Assembly (NCBI GenBank): GCA_020744425.1
Contig: JAGMUV010000020.1
Span: 496,001-560,000, forward strand
Length of the DNA: 64,000 nt
Direction of reading: 5' to 3'
Source of the DNA: Dactylonectria macrodidyma
Taxonomy: Eukaryota > Ascomycota > Sordariomycetes > Hypocreales > Nectriaceae
Below the pieces are notes generated by a model that saw nothing but the letters and a program-made list of their open reading frames with translations, was not told where the DNA came from and made no database searches. Below, piece after piece: positions 34,744 through 45,414 of the stretch. A program made the translations under genes and the position numbers. Numbering within the stretch: position 1 is the stretch's first letter; each line of letters begins with the position of its first letter.

Positions 34744-36652
34744 CTACTGGAGTTGACCATCCTTGGCATTCCCATGAGCACCCGTCTCACCTTGCATCCC
34801 AGTCGCTTGACCGTAGACCATCATGGGTAGTGTATTTACCTTCTTCAGATGAAACCGATCAAAGAAGCTGCCGTTTGTTGCCCACGACGCGGCGCCGTAC
34901 TCATGGGTCCACGGGGAATAGATGAGGCCGACAGTGGTCCCTTTTTTAATCGGATAGTCTCGGTGATAAGTATGTAGTTGCCCTTGGCCAAGAAACGCGA
35001 ACCCTGAACGCTCAAGAGTGCCAGGGTGGTGCATGCCGAACTTGTAGCAACAAGGCGAGGTCCGCAATGCCGTTTCCAGCCGGGTGGCCTTTTGAACCAC
35101 ATCCCCTAATGCCTCGTTCGCCTCAGCTGGGATTGTTATGACCTTGCCTAGCTGCTCCATCAGGATTTCCTTGGTGCGGTCGGGGTTGGAGCTATCGCCG
35201 CTGAACGCAAACACCATGCGGGCCGACTCGAATCTCCAAGCATGGAACCAATTGGCATAAGGGCTGCTGGGATCTTTGAGGCGTTCTAGATGCAAGAAAG
35301 TCAGCTCGCTATACCTTCGTATGCTTTGTATTGAGGATCCGGCCCGTACCTTTAAAATAGGCCATCATAGCCGCATGGTTCTTCCAGGCCTCACCATACC
35401 ACTTTTCGGCACAGTCAAGTGAGAAAAGGTTCTCGAGCAGGATATGCCACGTCAACGACATAATGGGAAGTGCCTGATAAATCTTGAATCCGGATTTCCA
35501 GTAGCTTTCGATATTGTTTCCCAGAGATTTGAGCTTGTGTTGGTCAACAACACTTAACTCATCCCAAGGAATACACGTGCAACGATCCATGATGTGGGAA
35601 GTTGCTTCTTGAAGAGCCTCAACGAAGACGTTTACCTGCTCAAGGGTCCCGGTCTCTGGATAGAGGCTGACGATCCGCAAGCGGTGAAACTCATCTCTCG
35701 TAAACAAAGGTGAATTCTCTCCCTCAGGATCAGCGAAGGGCCATCGAAGGAGCAGAGTTCCGTGTTTGTTAGCTGTTGACTCGAACTGAGGGGAGCGCTG
35801 GATCTGGCCTTCGGTCGTTGGCGGGGCGTTTTCTCCTGCTACATCGTCTTCGTAGCAAGGACTTTGACCGGCTGACAGAACTTCTTTCTCGTTGCTTCTG
35901 ACCAAGTCGATCTGAGCAGCGTTGTGGTGGTTATTGACCGAGTCGGCTGAGTCGATCTCACAGTTGATAGTCGCGTCAACTTCGTAGCGAGGTACTTGGT
36001 CGCTTTGGAAAGCGGAGTTGTCGCAGTTGCCGACCATGTCGGCAGAGTCAACCTCATCGTGGCTAGCCACTTGGGCTTCATCGTGGCGAGCCTGGTCGTC
36101 TTGCATAGTAGTGTTGTCGTAGTTGCCAACCATGTCGGCCGAGTCAACCTCATCGTGGCTAGCCACTTGGGCTTCGTCGTGGCGAGCCTGGTCGTCTTGC
36201 ACAGTAGTGTTGTCGTAGTTGCCAACCATGTCGGCCGAGTTAACTTCATCGTGGCCAGCCACTTGGGCTTCGTCGTGACGAGCCTGGTCGTCTTGCATAG
36301 CAGTGTTGTCGCAGTTGCTGGCTATGTCGACAGAGTTAACCTCATCGTGATCGATAACTTGGGCGTTGTGGTGATGGCCGTGTTCGCCTTGTAGAGAAGC
36401 ATCTTGATACTGACTAGCCATAGCGTCGGCAATGTCTGTTCCCTTGATGGCAGCTTCGTGAGACTCCAATTGTAGGTTGGGCTCCATTGTTGACTCTTGT
36501 TTGACCCTCTTATTCGAAAGAGGGGAGGAGGAGTCACTAGGTCGCTTGGGACTACATTTGAGGAGAGAGGCCCTGTTGGTAGCTTCGCGAGTCTTGGGAG
36601 CGGTGTGAGGAGCGGTGCCAGGAGCCTCCGCCTTGGCTTTCTTGCTCACCAT
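34744..36652 (-). CDS. Unknown protein with acidic 32-residue tandem repeats
   Basis: Exons 36652..35350 and 35285..34744 join across a 64-base intron (GTACGG donor, GCTGAC branch) and give 614 residues. The N-terminus is basic and Ser/Pro-rich with a likely nuclear signal (KRPSDSSSPLSNKRVKQE). Residues about 90-225 are four units of a 32-residue acidic repeat with the core MVGNYDNTTMQDDQARHDE. The C-terminal 300 residues look globular: TLLLRWPFADPEG, then ESYWKSGFKIYQALPIMSLTWHILLENLF, then WFHAWRFESARMVFAFSGDS. The last ORF segment after FDRFHLKK begins with GTAAATAC, so a further 3' intron is possible and the true C-terminus may differ. I do not recognise the family. A chromatin or nuclear role is a guess from the basic N-terminus only. 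Confidence 0.7.
35983..36366. repeat. Coding tandem repeat, four 96-base units
   Basis: Four head-to-tail units of exactly 96 bases lie inside the unknown protein gene. The middle two are nearly identical and the outer ones diverged. The unit length is a multiple of three, so copy changes keep frame. Confidence 0.85.
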
Positions 36653-38178
36653 CTCAATACCAAACAAGGTGAGTTTGCGTATGGCGGTGAGTGCTCCAGT
36701 TGCGGTATGTCACCAGAAGACGGGGAAAGCCACAGGTTGACAGGGATGATGAGGCCTGACTGGGGCAATGACAACGAAGGCGAGGAGTCAAGGCGGAGCA
36801 TGCAGTAGTACTTCCCTGGCGGGTTCAGTTTCAGCCATGCATGCAGACGCCGCTCTTTATGATTGCAACTCACTGATCATCTGAAGGGCTAAGTTGGGTG
36901 GGGCAGTGCTGCGAACGGGCTTCAGGGAGGCTCCAGCTCACACAGATAGCACAGGCCAAGAGGAGGCAAGGCAAATCCTTTGTCTGCAGCAGTCCTCCTG
37001 ACCTGCCCTGGGTCCACTACTTGAGCCACATCACCATATCGGGCAGATACCGAAAGAGTGAGCCTGTTGCCGTTCGTGTTTACTCGCAGCTTAGCCGTCG
37101 GCCTGGTACAGTAGCCTTCAGCCAGCCAACGGTCGAGACCGTCTCACCATTCCTGGCGCAGGCCTGTCAATAGACGCCATCATCCAGGGCCTGTGCACGG
37201 AGCAATTGAAAGGCTCCCCATCTCTGACCGGATGGCGGCATGGCCATGGCAATTTGGTAGGGCAAACACGGGTCATCTTGACAGGGAGAGGAGGGGGGCA
37301 ACGTATTCCAGCCATTGTTCTACGTATTGGGAAAAGCACGCTCCACATAGAGTAAGAAGAATGGTTTCAGCAGAAAGCCTCGTTTAGTTGGCTGCATGAT
37401 GGCTTGAGGTCGTTTAAGCTGGATGCCGCCGGGCCTTTCGGTTTCCTGCCTTAGTGGAAGCGAAGAGGGGGGTGAGATATGAGAGGGCGAAAATATGAGA
37501 GAGCGAGAGATGGGAGGACGTGGCACGAGTCGTTTGGCTATGGCTGGCTGGTGATATAGACCGCAAGCAACTCATTCATGAATAGATGTTGTGAACCGAC
37601 GGGTAGCGAAAGACGGGGCAGCAGACAGTCATCATTCAAACACGCGAGGTGGATCCCTTCTTGTGTTGGACATTATTGCTCCCGTCTACAAGCAAGAGAC
37701 CCCTTTCGCTTCCTATCAGAAGGAAGCTGCAGTACGGTGATTGTTTATCTTGGACGATTTCCAAGTGATCGTCTTTCACTATTTGTTGCTGCTGAAAGCG
37801 CAGGGTGGCGAGGAGGGTCAAGCTTGCTTTTGCAAGGTTCTGATTTCTGACCAAGGCCATTGTGAGCCACAGGGATGGCGACGTCCGGGGCTAGGAGAGT
37901 AGGGTATACGTCAAACATACCAATTTGAGAACGGTAGCAGGTGGATCTGTAGCAAATGTTTACTACTACAAACTCAATGAATTCGATGTCTTTCTTTTAG
38001 CTGTGCTTGCTCAAGGAGATGGATTACTTAACAGCCGCTCGCTTCTCTCCTTTGCCCCCCCCCCCCCCCCAACCAAAAAAAAAAATTCCTCTCCAAGAGC
38101 TTAGTGACTCAGTTCTATCCTGTTACCTACAATTTTCCTCTCTCCTATCTGTCCAAAGTCTTGGATAAGTAACGCATC
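36653..38178. other. Intergenic; C16 and A11 homopolymers
   Basis: No gene is seen between the two divergent genes. A run of 16 C at 38055..38070 is followed by AACC and 11 A at 38075..38085, about 100 bases before the Hsp70-like start. Homopolymer lengths may be uncertain. Confidence 0.5.
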
Positions 38179-39762
38179 ATGACTTCTCCCAATTGCGAAA
38201 TGTTCGTTGGGCTCGACTTCGGCGCTACGTAAGTACCCGCTAGCCACTCCTCATTGACATCACACTCTCTGACCTTGTTCATGAAAGCTTCTCCAAAATG
38301 ACCGTCATTCGTAGAAATGGTGATTCATACGCGACTGTGTATGAGGATGCGATCCCGACTGTTCTCACTCGGGACGCCACTTCGCAGACGATACAATACC
38401 CGCACTTCCAGTCTCTTCATCACCATAGCACTAGCAACGACCTCGAGTTCTTCAAGCTTGCACTCATGGAGCCAGAGGCCTATCGCAAGGGATGCTCTGA
38501 ATCAAAGCTTGTCGATTTAATGGCAACTGAACTATCTAAGCTTGCAAAGTCGGGAATGCGGTACACCGATGTCACCGCAATCTTCCTCAAGGGCTTTTGG
38601 GACAAGATGAGCAACACCGTGAGTAAGAACCGGTGCCAATGCCAGTTCCACCACATGAATGTAGCTGTCACGTACCCTTCCTGCTGGAACGAATATGAGC
38701 TTGGACGGCTCCAGATGGCAGTCAACGCAGCCGGTATCCCATCTGAAACGAGGAAGGTTTGTTACATGACTGAGCAGGCCGCAGCATCCTTCGGGGTGCT
38801 CGATGAATACCGGGAAAAGCTCCCGGGAGGGCTCCAGGTATGTGCGCCCGCCTATGTTACCATATACCTTAGAACAACACTGACGTGGCTCATAGGAGGG
38901 TGATAGTATGATGGTGATAGACGGTGGGGGACTCACTGTAGTAGGCTAATACCCATCACTATCCTGTCTTGACGCTGATACAATTCTTACCACCTATTCA
39001 GGATAGCGCTATCTACAAACTCAAGCAGAACCGAAACGGGAACTGGATCGTAGGAGAGCTTGTAGACGAGGAATCTTTCGTCTACGGTACCAAGTCAATG
39101 GACCTTGGCTTTGAGGCCCTACTCTCTGAGAAGCTCGAGCGGACTGTTGTTCCCGCGAGCCTTAACCGTAAGCATATCGAGCGGGAGGCGCGGAGGGAAT
39201 GGAGCAGCAGCAAGAGGTTAGGTCTGGAATTTCAGAGATTGGACTTTTTCCAACGCGGAATGACTATTAACGCGGATGAGGGAGAGTTTCACTTCGGTAT
39301 CCATCAGTAAGTGAAGATGAGATGCAGATACACGCTATCTAAATTCTGGCTCACATGCTGCGATTAGGGACGGAGTTTTCTCTATCTTGGAGGAAGCCGT
39401 CAATCGTGTCGTCGGTGTTGTCACGCGTTTCAGTGAAACGGCCAAACACCGCAATACTACACCCAAGGTAGGAATGGATTATATCTCGCCTCTCCTCTTA
39501 CTATGGGCTCCAAAGCTTACCCATTCGGTCACAGGCGCTTTTTCTCACCGGGGGATTCTTCAGGACCAAATGGATCGCGGTTGACGTCGAGCAGAAGGTG
39601 AAGTCAGCCCTGGGTGACGGGTTTCTTGTGATTCCATCACCCAAGAATCAAGAACTCTCGCGTACCCGGCCGCTATCCGACTATCATTGCCTAGATGTGT
39701 TGCCAAACCGGATGATTGTCGCCCGTGGGGCCGCGCATTGGCTATGCCAGAATGGAAATTAA
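38179..39762 (+). CDS. HSPA12-like Hsp70 ATPase-domain protein
   Basis: Six exons (38179..38228, 38288..38837, 38896..38940, 39002..39306, 39368..39467, 39535..39762) give 425 residues. Actin/Hsp70-fold ATPase motifs appear in order: phosphate-1 FVGLDFGATFSKM, VTYPSCWNEYELGRLQ, MTEQAAASFGVLDE, phosphate-2 VIDGGGLTVD and the adenosine motif FLTGGFFRTKWI. The chain ends soon after, with RGAAHWLC, so there is no peptide-binding domain, as in fungal HSPA12-type proteins. Several motif positions deviate from canonical Hsp70 (GAT for GTT, DGGGLTVD for DLGGGT), so ATPase activity may be weak. The fourth exon ends with a GTAAGT donor and exon 3 is only 45 bases. These proteins are numerous in filamentous fungi and their function is unclear. 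Confidence 0.82.
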
Positions 39763-42679
39763 AAGCCCATGGCTGAAATTTGAGATTGCTCCTTAGCCCC
39801 GAGACAAGTTGCACATTCGGGTAAGGTGGAGATTGAAGTGTGATAGAGGACCATAGCTTCCGTACTCCTGAAAGATTTTCTTGGTTTTCCATTTGGGTAT
39901 CCCGGACTTCCAGTGCCGTTGAGGCGTTGCAAGAAATGGCGCATGTGTTCAGAATCCATTGCGCCAACCTGCACATCAGCCAGAAACCAACAGGGGGCTG
40001 GAATAGTACCGCGTATGTGGTAGATAGTTGGAACAAACATCCAGGGGGAATCCTGGACGTAGTAACGCCAAAACGACAGCTGACAGGGCCCTCGTGACTA
40101 TTCGTACGGTCTTACTACGTGGGCAAGCCACTGAATTACTAGCGTTCCGCTGTGTGACGACAAGTGACTTGCACTTTTGAAGTGCTGACAGTGTACAATA
40201 CAGTACCTAGAGCAACGGTACAAAGTACGGAGGGGAGGGGTGGGAGATGTAGCATGTACACAAAGTGTAAGTAGGTTACCAGGCACCACATAGAGGCGAA
40301 AAAGCCTAACTAGGTGTCGATATACAATCTCCCGATACAGGTAGTACACTCTCATCGAAGAAGACACTTGGAAAGGACTTAGCACTCTCTATTCATAAAT
40401 TTGGAAGACGTCATCTTCTTCGCCTGCTGGTTGAAGCTCATCTCGCAACATGGCTGACCTCTGGGGAGGGGATTACGGCCAAGACTAGGGTGCGTTGTCC
40501 CACCTACTACGTACTCCTCCCTTCGTCCCTCAATACCCTGGCTCTCTCAGTTCTCTCAGTGCGTCCCGTCTTCCACCCGCTCCGTTGATGCGTTGCAATC
40601 ACCACGTAGTCTGTTTGCTCTGCCTACAAGTTTCAGGAGAGACTGATCCGTGGCGATTTCTCATGCTAGTATCCACCTTTGCTATGGCGGTCAGTCTCGG
40701 TCTCGTTGCGATGAGTGCACTCCCGCATCCGACCCGATAGTATTATGCCTTGCGGCGGCCGCCCTGCTGCAGACGAGAACAGCCAGGTTGCCGTAGCCGA
40801 CGGGCGCGAATTCAAACAGACTTGTGTCGTGGAACCACACTTTCAAGGGCCCGACGGGGCCTTCGAAGGAGCTGGTGAATCGTGACGCAGGCCCAGAGCA
40901 CATGCTATGTATGGTACAGCCGGTGCTACTAGCTGCGCGTTGAGCCGTTTTGATAGGGGAGCTTATGACAACTAGCGGTGACAGGGACTTACAGGCCCAT
41001 CCAGAAGGTAGACGTGAGGCGAAGAGAGCATGGCAGCTGGCTCATTGGGGTTGAGCCCCGTGCCATCAGAGACTGCCGTGGGATGGCATATTACATGCGG
41101 CCTTGCGTTGTAACGTGCTAAATGCTAATATTGACCAGCCATTCTTCTCGAAAGCAAGCCCGTATTCATGTATTCTCCCGTAGTTTTCCATCCCTTGCGG
41201 CATCTTGAGAATCCGCCACTCCTGTGCTCACAGCCCATCAAAAGCCAATCTTAACGTACCCCTGATCGCTGCCCATTGACTCATCGCCTGGCTTAACACC
41301 CTTCTCCACCCTTCGTCCTCTCCCAAATGATGCCGATATTGTATTGCGTGACAAGCAGGCGGCTCGGAGTGTCGTTCGCCCACCTCTGCCCTCTGACTCT
41401 TTCTAAGCAAGCCCCCTTTGCAAGCCCAATCCCTAGTCTCATCTCCGCTGTGTTTGGCACATTCATTGTAACTGTGGTTCTCCCATCCGACGCTCTAGAA
41501 AGTGGATTATAATGCTACTCGCAATAATGATCAAGTTACAGCTAGACCGCTATATGTCGGAAAAATGAAATGAGATTACTCTAGTAAGGGTGATGTCTTT
41601 CCCAAGTTTGCGACATCACCCACTATACATGACACCAACACACAGCCTGTAGCCAAGCATGCCATACCAAACGTCGCGACGCCTGATGCACTGTAGGACT
41701 TCCGAGCCTGACACACTCTGGGGGCACCAGGCTAACTGCCCATTTCTTGGGGGGCAGGCTCCACTTGCACCATTATGTATCACCCTTTATTCCTGCTTGT
41801 TGCTATGAGATCTGAGGGTGATAATAGATAGGTATCTATCTTTTTGTGACCGATTTTCACGCTGCACTTTTCCTTGCTTCAAACCCTTCGCACCGGTTCC
41901 TCGCTACCAATTTGCCCCGCCTTGGTGAAGTTGGTGCTTTCTCGTCATACAAGTAGCTCGTACCAAAAACCCCACCAGTCAATGTTTACGCTCCTGAGGT
42001 AATTACTGTGGTCTCAGCCTCCGTGAAAGGGGGAAGGCGATAGAAGAAGTAGCTTTTTCAATGAGAGGACGAAATATTTGGATATTCAGGTGATATCTGG
42101 GTTTGGCAATGGAATCCGCAATCCCCTTCAGCCGGTATCCTTCACAGACACCAAGAAGAACTGCCATCAGCGCCTCTGACATCATTTGGCCGAAACAGAG
42201 CCTTTCGATCCTTTATCTTTTTATCATCCCCCCTATACTAGGCGCGAGCTAAAAGTCGGACGCTGGAGCTTTTGTTTGCACGGAGCGATGCCTAACGACG
42301 CATTTAAAGAGACTTTGTAGAAAGATTCTTTGGTACAAACACTAGGTCTAATTGAGCGTCGCTTGATCCTAGGTCCAAGCCCTCTCTGCTCTTGAGGTTT
42401 CACTTCATCCTGCTCCAACATTGATAACTCTCTCTCCTTAGATGCTTCACTTAGGGCTCAGTCTTGAGTTCAACAACCTCGGCCCGGATCAGCCAGCTAA
42501 GCCCTCATTGCTCAGCCATACCCTAGCTTATTAGAGCAGCGGGAGCTCAGTTTTATGAATGGGGATAGAATATGGTGCACTCTCGAATTTGTGTATGAGT
42601 TATTTATTATTTATAGAGATGAAATGAGGAAATGCTACCTAATGCGCCCTTGAAACCAGGGGTGTTGATATGATGCTAA
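39763..42679. other. 2.9-kb stretch with no accepted gene
   Basis: ORFs up to 158 codons (40036..39560 minus) overlap the Hsp70-like gene on the opposite strand or lack features. The rest is ordinary intergenic DNA. Confidence 0.4.
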
Positions 42680-45414
42680 TTACCACCAGCTCGTAAGAGC
42701 TTTCCCTACATCACTGAATACCTCTCCCGCCTTATTTCCAAAGTCTTCAACCTGGTGCACCACCTCGTTGGCACCATCGCTGACGAAGTTCTCAACATCC
42801 CTGACAACTTCTCCTCCTGTATCGACGACACTATCAAATCCCTTCTCAACAGCATTTCCAAGATCCGTGACGACCTCTTCTGCTCCGCGGGCAATGTCGC
42901 CGACCGTCTCCTCCACTGCGTCAACAGCGCCACCGACTGTTTCTTCCACCTCGTCCAACACTTGCTGGCCAGCCCGAGTTGCCTCATCTAGGACTTTCTT
43001 GCCGCCTCGCATCGCCTCTTCAGCCAGCTCCTCGGCAGTACTGGTCACCTCGTCGAAGCCTCGCTTAAGGCCCTTTCCGACTTCATCCGCTGCCTCACCG
43101 ATTGTGTCAAGCCCCTGGTTGATCAGTTCCTCAGCTTTAGCTGCCCCTTCTTCCAGTAGTTTGCCAGTCTTCTCCAATGTCTCCCCCATGTCGGCAAGAA
43201 TCTTGAGGAAATCGCCGCCAATATCTTTCTCGGGTCGCTTCTCCAACCTTGGCTTAGACCCGGCCCAGTCTAGTGCATAACCTGGTTTGCTGGTAAACTG
43301 CCTAGTCTCTTGAGCCGCTTTGACAGGATTGTTATCGCCATGGTGATGGCCATCCGCATTGGCTTCCATGCCCTCCCGGTTCAAGTGAGCTCGAAGGGTG
43401 CTCTGCTGTGACGGGGTGCGCTCGCGCCACCAGCAATCAACGATGTCAAACATGGTTTTCTGGATGAATGTCTGGCCAGAGGAAAGAGCAAAGGCCGGGT
43501 GATGAAAGATTTCGAGTATCATTTCAGTGTTGGTGGACATGATCTCATCCTTGTCCGAGTCCCAGCACTCGACAATCCGCTGGGTAGCCCAGTTCGTTGT
43601 TGCGGTAGCGACGCGGCCAGCGACAGGGTTCAAATAGTTGCTGAAATGATCCTTTGCAAGAATCTAGAGAACAGACGACATAAGCCTTGGCCCCGCGTGA
43701 AATCATGTGGCCGATTATAGGGTTACATACCGAATGGCTAGGGTTAGAGTCCGTAGAATCTTCATCAAAGATATTGGCGTAGTACTTGTTCAGCCGATCA
43801 ACCTTCTCAATCGTCTCCTTTCCATCCTTGATAGCCTCTCGAACCTGTTGGACGGCAGGCTCGATGATGACAGCAAGAGCAGCATAAACCAAGTCATCGA
43901 TGACCTCGCCAATCTTGTCCAATGCCTTGGTAACCAGGGAAATCTGGGGATGTTCCTTGCTCTCAATCAGAAATCTCTTGATCTTACCCTGGAATGAGAA
44001 GACTGGCTCAATAATAACCCAGATTGCCCTGGCGTCGATGTCGACGGACCCTTTCTCCACCTTGTCGTTTCCGGAATCTTGGACTCTCTTGAGGATTCCT
44101 TCAAGCTCAGTCTTGAAGTCTCCTGCACCTGGCATAAGCACGGAAAGGTACCGTAAAGTGCTTACTATGCTGGCAGCCACCGTTCTGAAATCGGGTGCGC
44201 CCGCCAGCAGCTAGTTCAAACTGTGTTAGTAATAGTCGGAGCAAGAGAGACACGAAACGTACATTGTCCAACGCGCCCAGCTCGCCTTCGCTTTTCATCG
44301 CTGCCTTGTCATCCATTTCCCCGATGATACTCTGGAAAACATCAAGAGACCCGAAAGTACCCGTGACGAGGGGTGGCACTTCCTGTGTGGTGCTGGGAAC
44401 AGTCACTCTGCACTTATCACCAACGCAGGCAAAGATGCTCTTCTCGCCAACACATTGAAGGACCAGCTCTACATAGTTGCTGTGGGCCGAAAAGTCCTCT
44501 AGAGTGTGGAGGAGTGCGCCCAATGAGATGAGAGCCTCGTGCCAAGAGGACTCACTGCCGTTGCGGCGAGCATTTCGTCCATGGTTGACGCACTCCTGGA
44601 TTTTACGTCGAACATAGCCTGCCGAGGTGTTGATACCTAGAGTTTCGTTGGCAATGTAGTTCTTCATTCCCGTTTTCTTATCAACATCGGTCTCTAGGGC
44701 GAAGGTCAGCTTATGCAAACGGTGGTTTTCGCAGCTGCCTTACCTTCGGTGGAAACTTTTCGGCGCAGGCGGGGATCAAGATCTTTGATGCTGTCATCGC
44801 CGAAATACTCCTGGCTCTTATTGAGGGCATAACCCTGATATCGAGTTAGCAAGGGGCTACCTGCAGTAGGTATTAGGTATAAATAATCATGCCTTTGGGT
44901 TATCTGGGATGTAATGTCAGTCGAGAATTTGGTACTAAAAGCTATGAAGCTAACTCACCGATATGCTCTTCTGGACGATAGCAACCAAGCCGTTCTTTGG
45001 TAACCTCAAATTCCTCAGTCGCAAGACCGAAGGCCATGAAGCCAAGCAGTGAGACCTATCCCGAGTCAGCCAAATAATGATCCGAACGGATACATGGAAC
45101 CGTACAATGGCCCTTAATGTTGGTTCAGTAGCGTTGCTAAGAGGCATGATGTCAATGACCTGGCTATAATCTCTGAGCCAATTGCCGAAATAGACTCGCA
45201 TAATATCCATGTGAGTAAAGCCGTATCGTGTTAAGAAGCTGACTGGAAGGAGCTTGAGAACATCGCCAATATCACCGTGTTTCCAGACAACCTCGTTGAG
45301 GCCAATGGCGTCGGCCACATTGCCGGCTCCGAATGCGTGGGCGGGCTTACAGAGAAAGCTAAGAATGATAAAAGTGGCGATAATGCCAGAAAATGCACCG
45401 ACGTTTGCTGCCAT
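42680..45414 (-). CDS. het-C: HET-C heterokaryon incompatibility family protein
   Basis: Seven exons on the minus strand (45414..45106, 45055..44959, 44903..44893, 44834..44744, 44693..44263, 44210..43731, 43663..42680) give 800 residues. A signal peptide or anchor (IIATFIILSFLCKPAHA) is followed by the HET-C signature FGAGNVADAIG, WKHGDIGDVLK, RVYFGNWLRDYSQ, GLATEEFEVTKERLGCYRPEEHIDNPK, then LLHTLEDFSAHSNYVELVL, ILAKDHFSNYLN and a conserved WWRERT block. In Neurospora, HET-C with PIN-C triggers incompatibility cell death. Bacterial relatives act as toxins. Here the usual Gly-rich tail is replaced by about 175 residues of amphipathic repeats (KKVLDEATRAGQQVLDEVEE and similar). Exon 3 has only 11 bases and its downstream intron starts with GC. 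Without that exon the frame is lost, and with it the conserved HIDNPK is rebuilt. ATG 45414 is the only plausible start. Confidence 0.88.

Noticed and set aside
35983..36366. CRISPR-like array
   Set aside because: Units are contiguous 96-base coding repeats without spacers, in a eukaryotic genome.
35996..36394. 132-codon plus ORF with repeats
   Set aside because: It is the reverse strand of the 96-base coding repeat in the unknown protein.
42768..43280. 170-codon Ser/Pro-rich plus ORF
   Set aside because: It is antisense to the amphipathic tail of HET-C.
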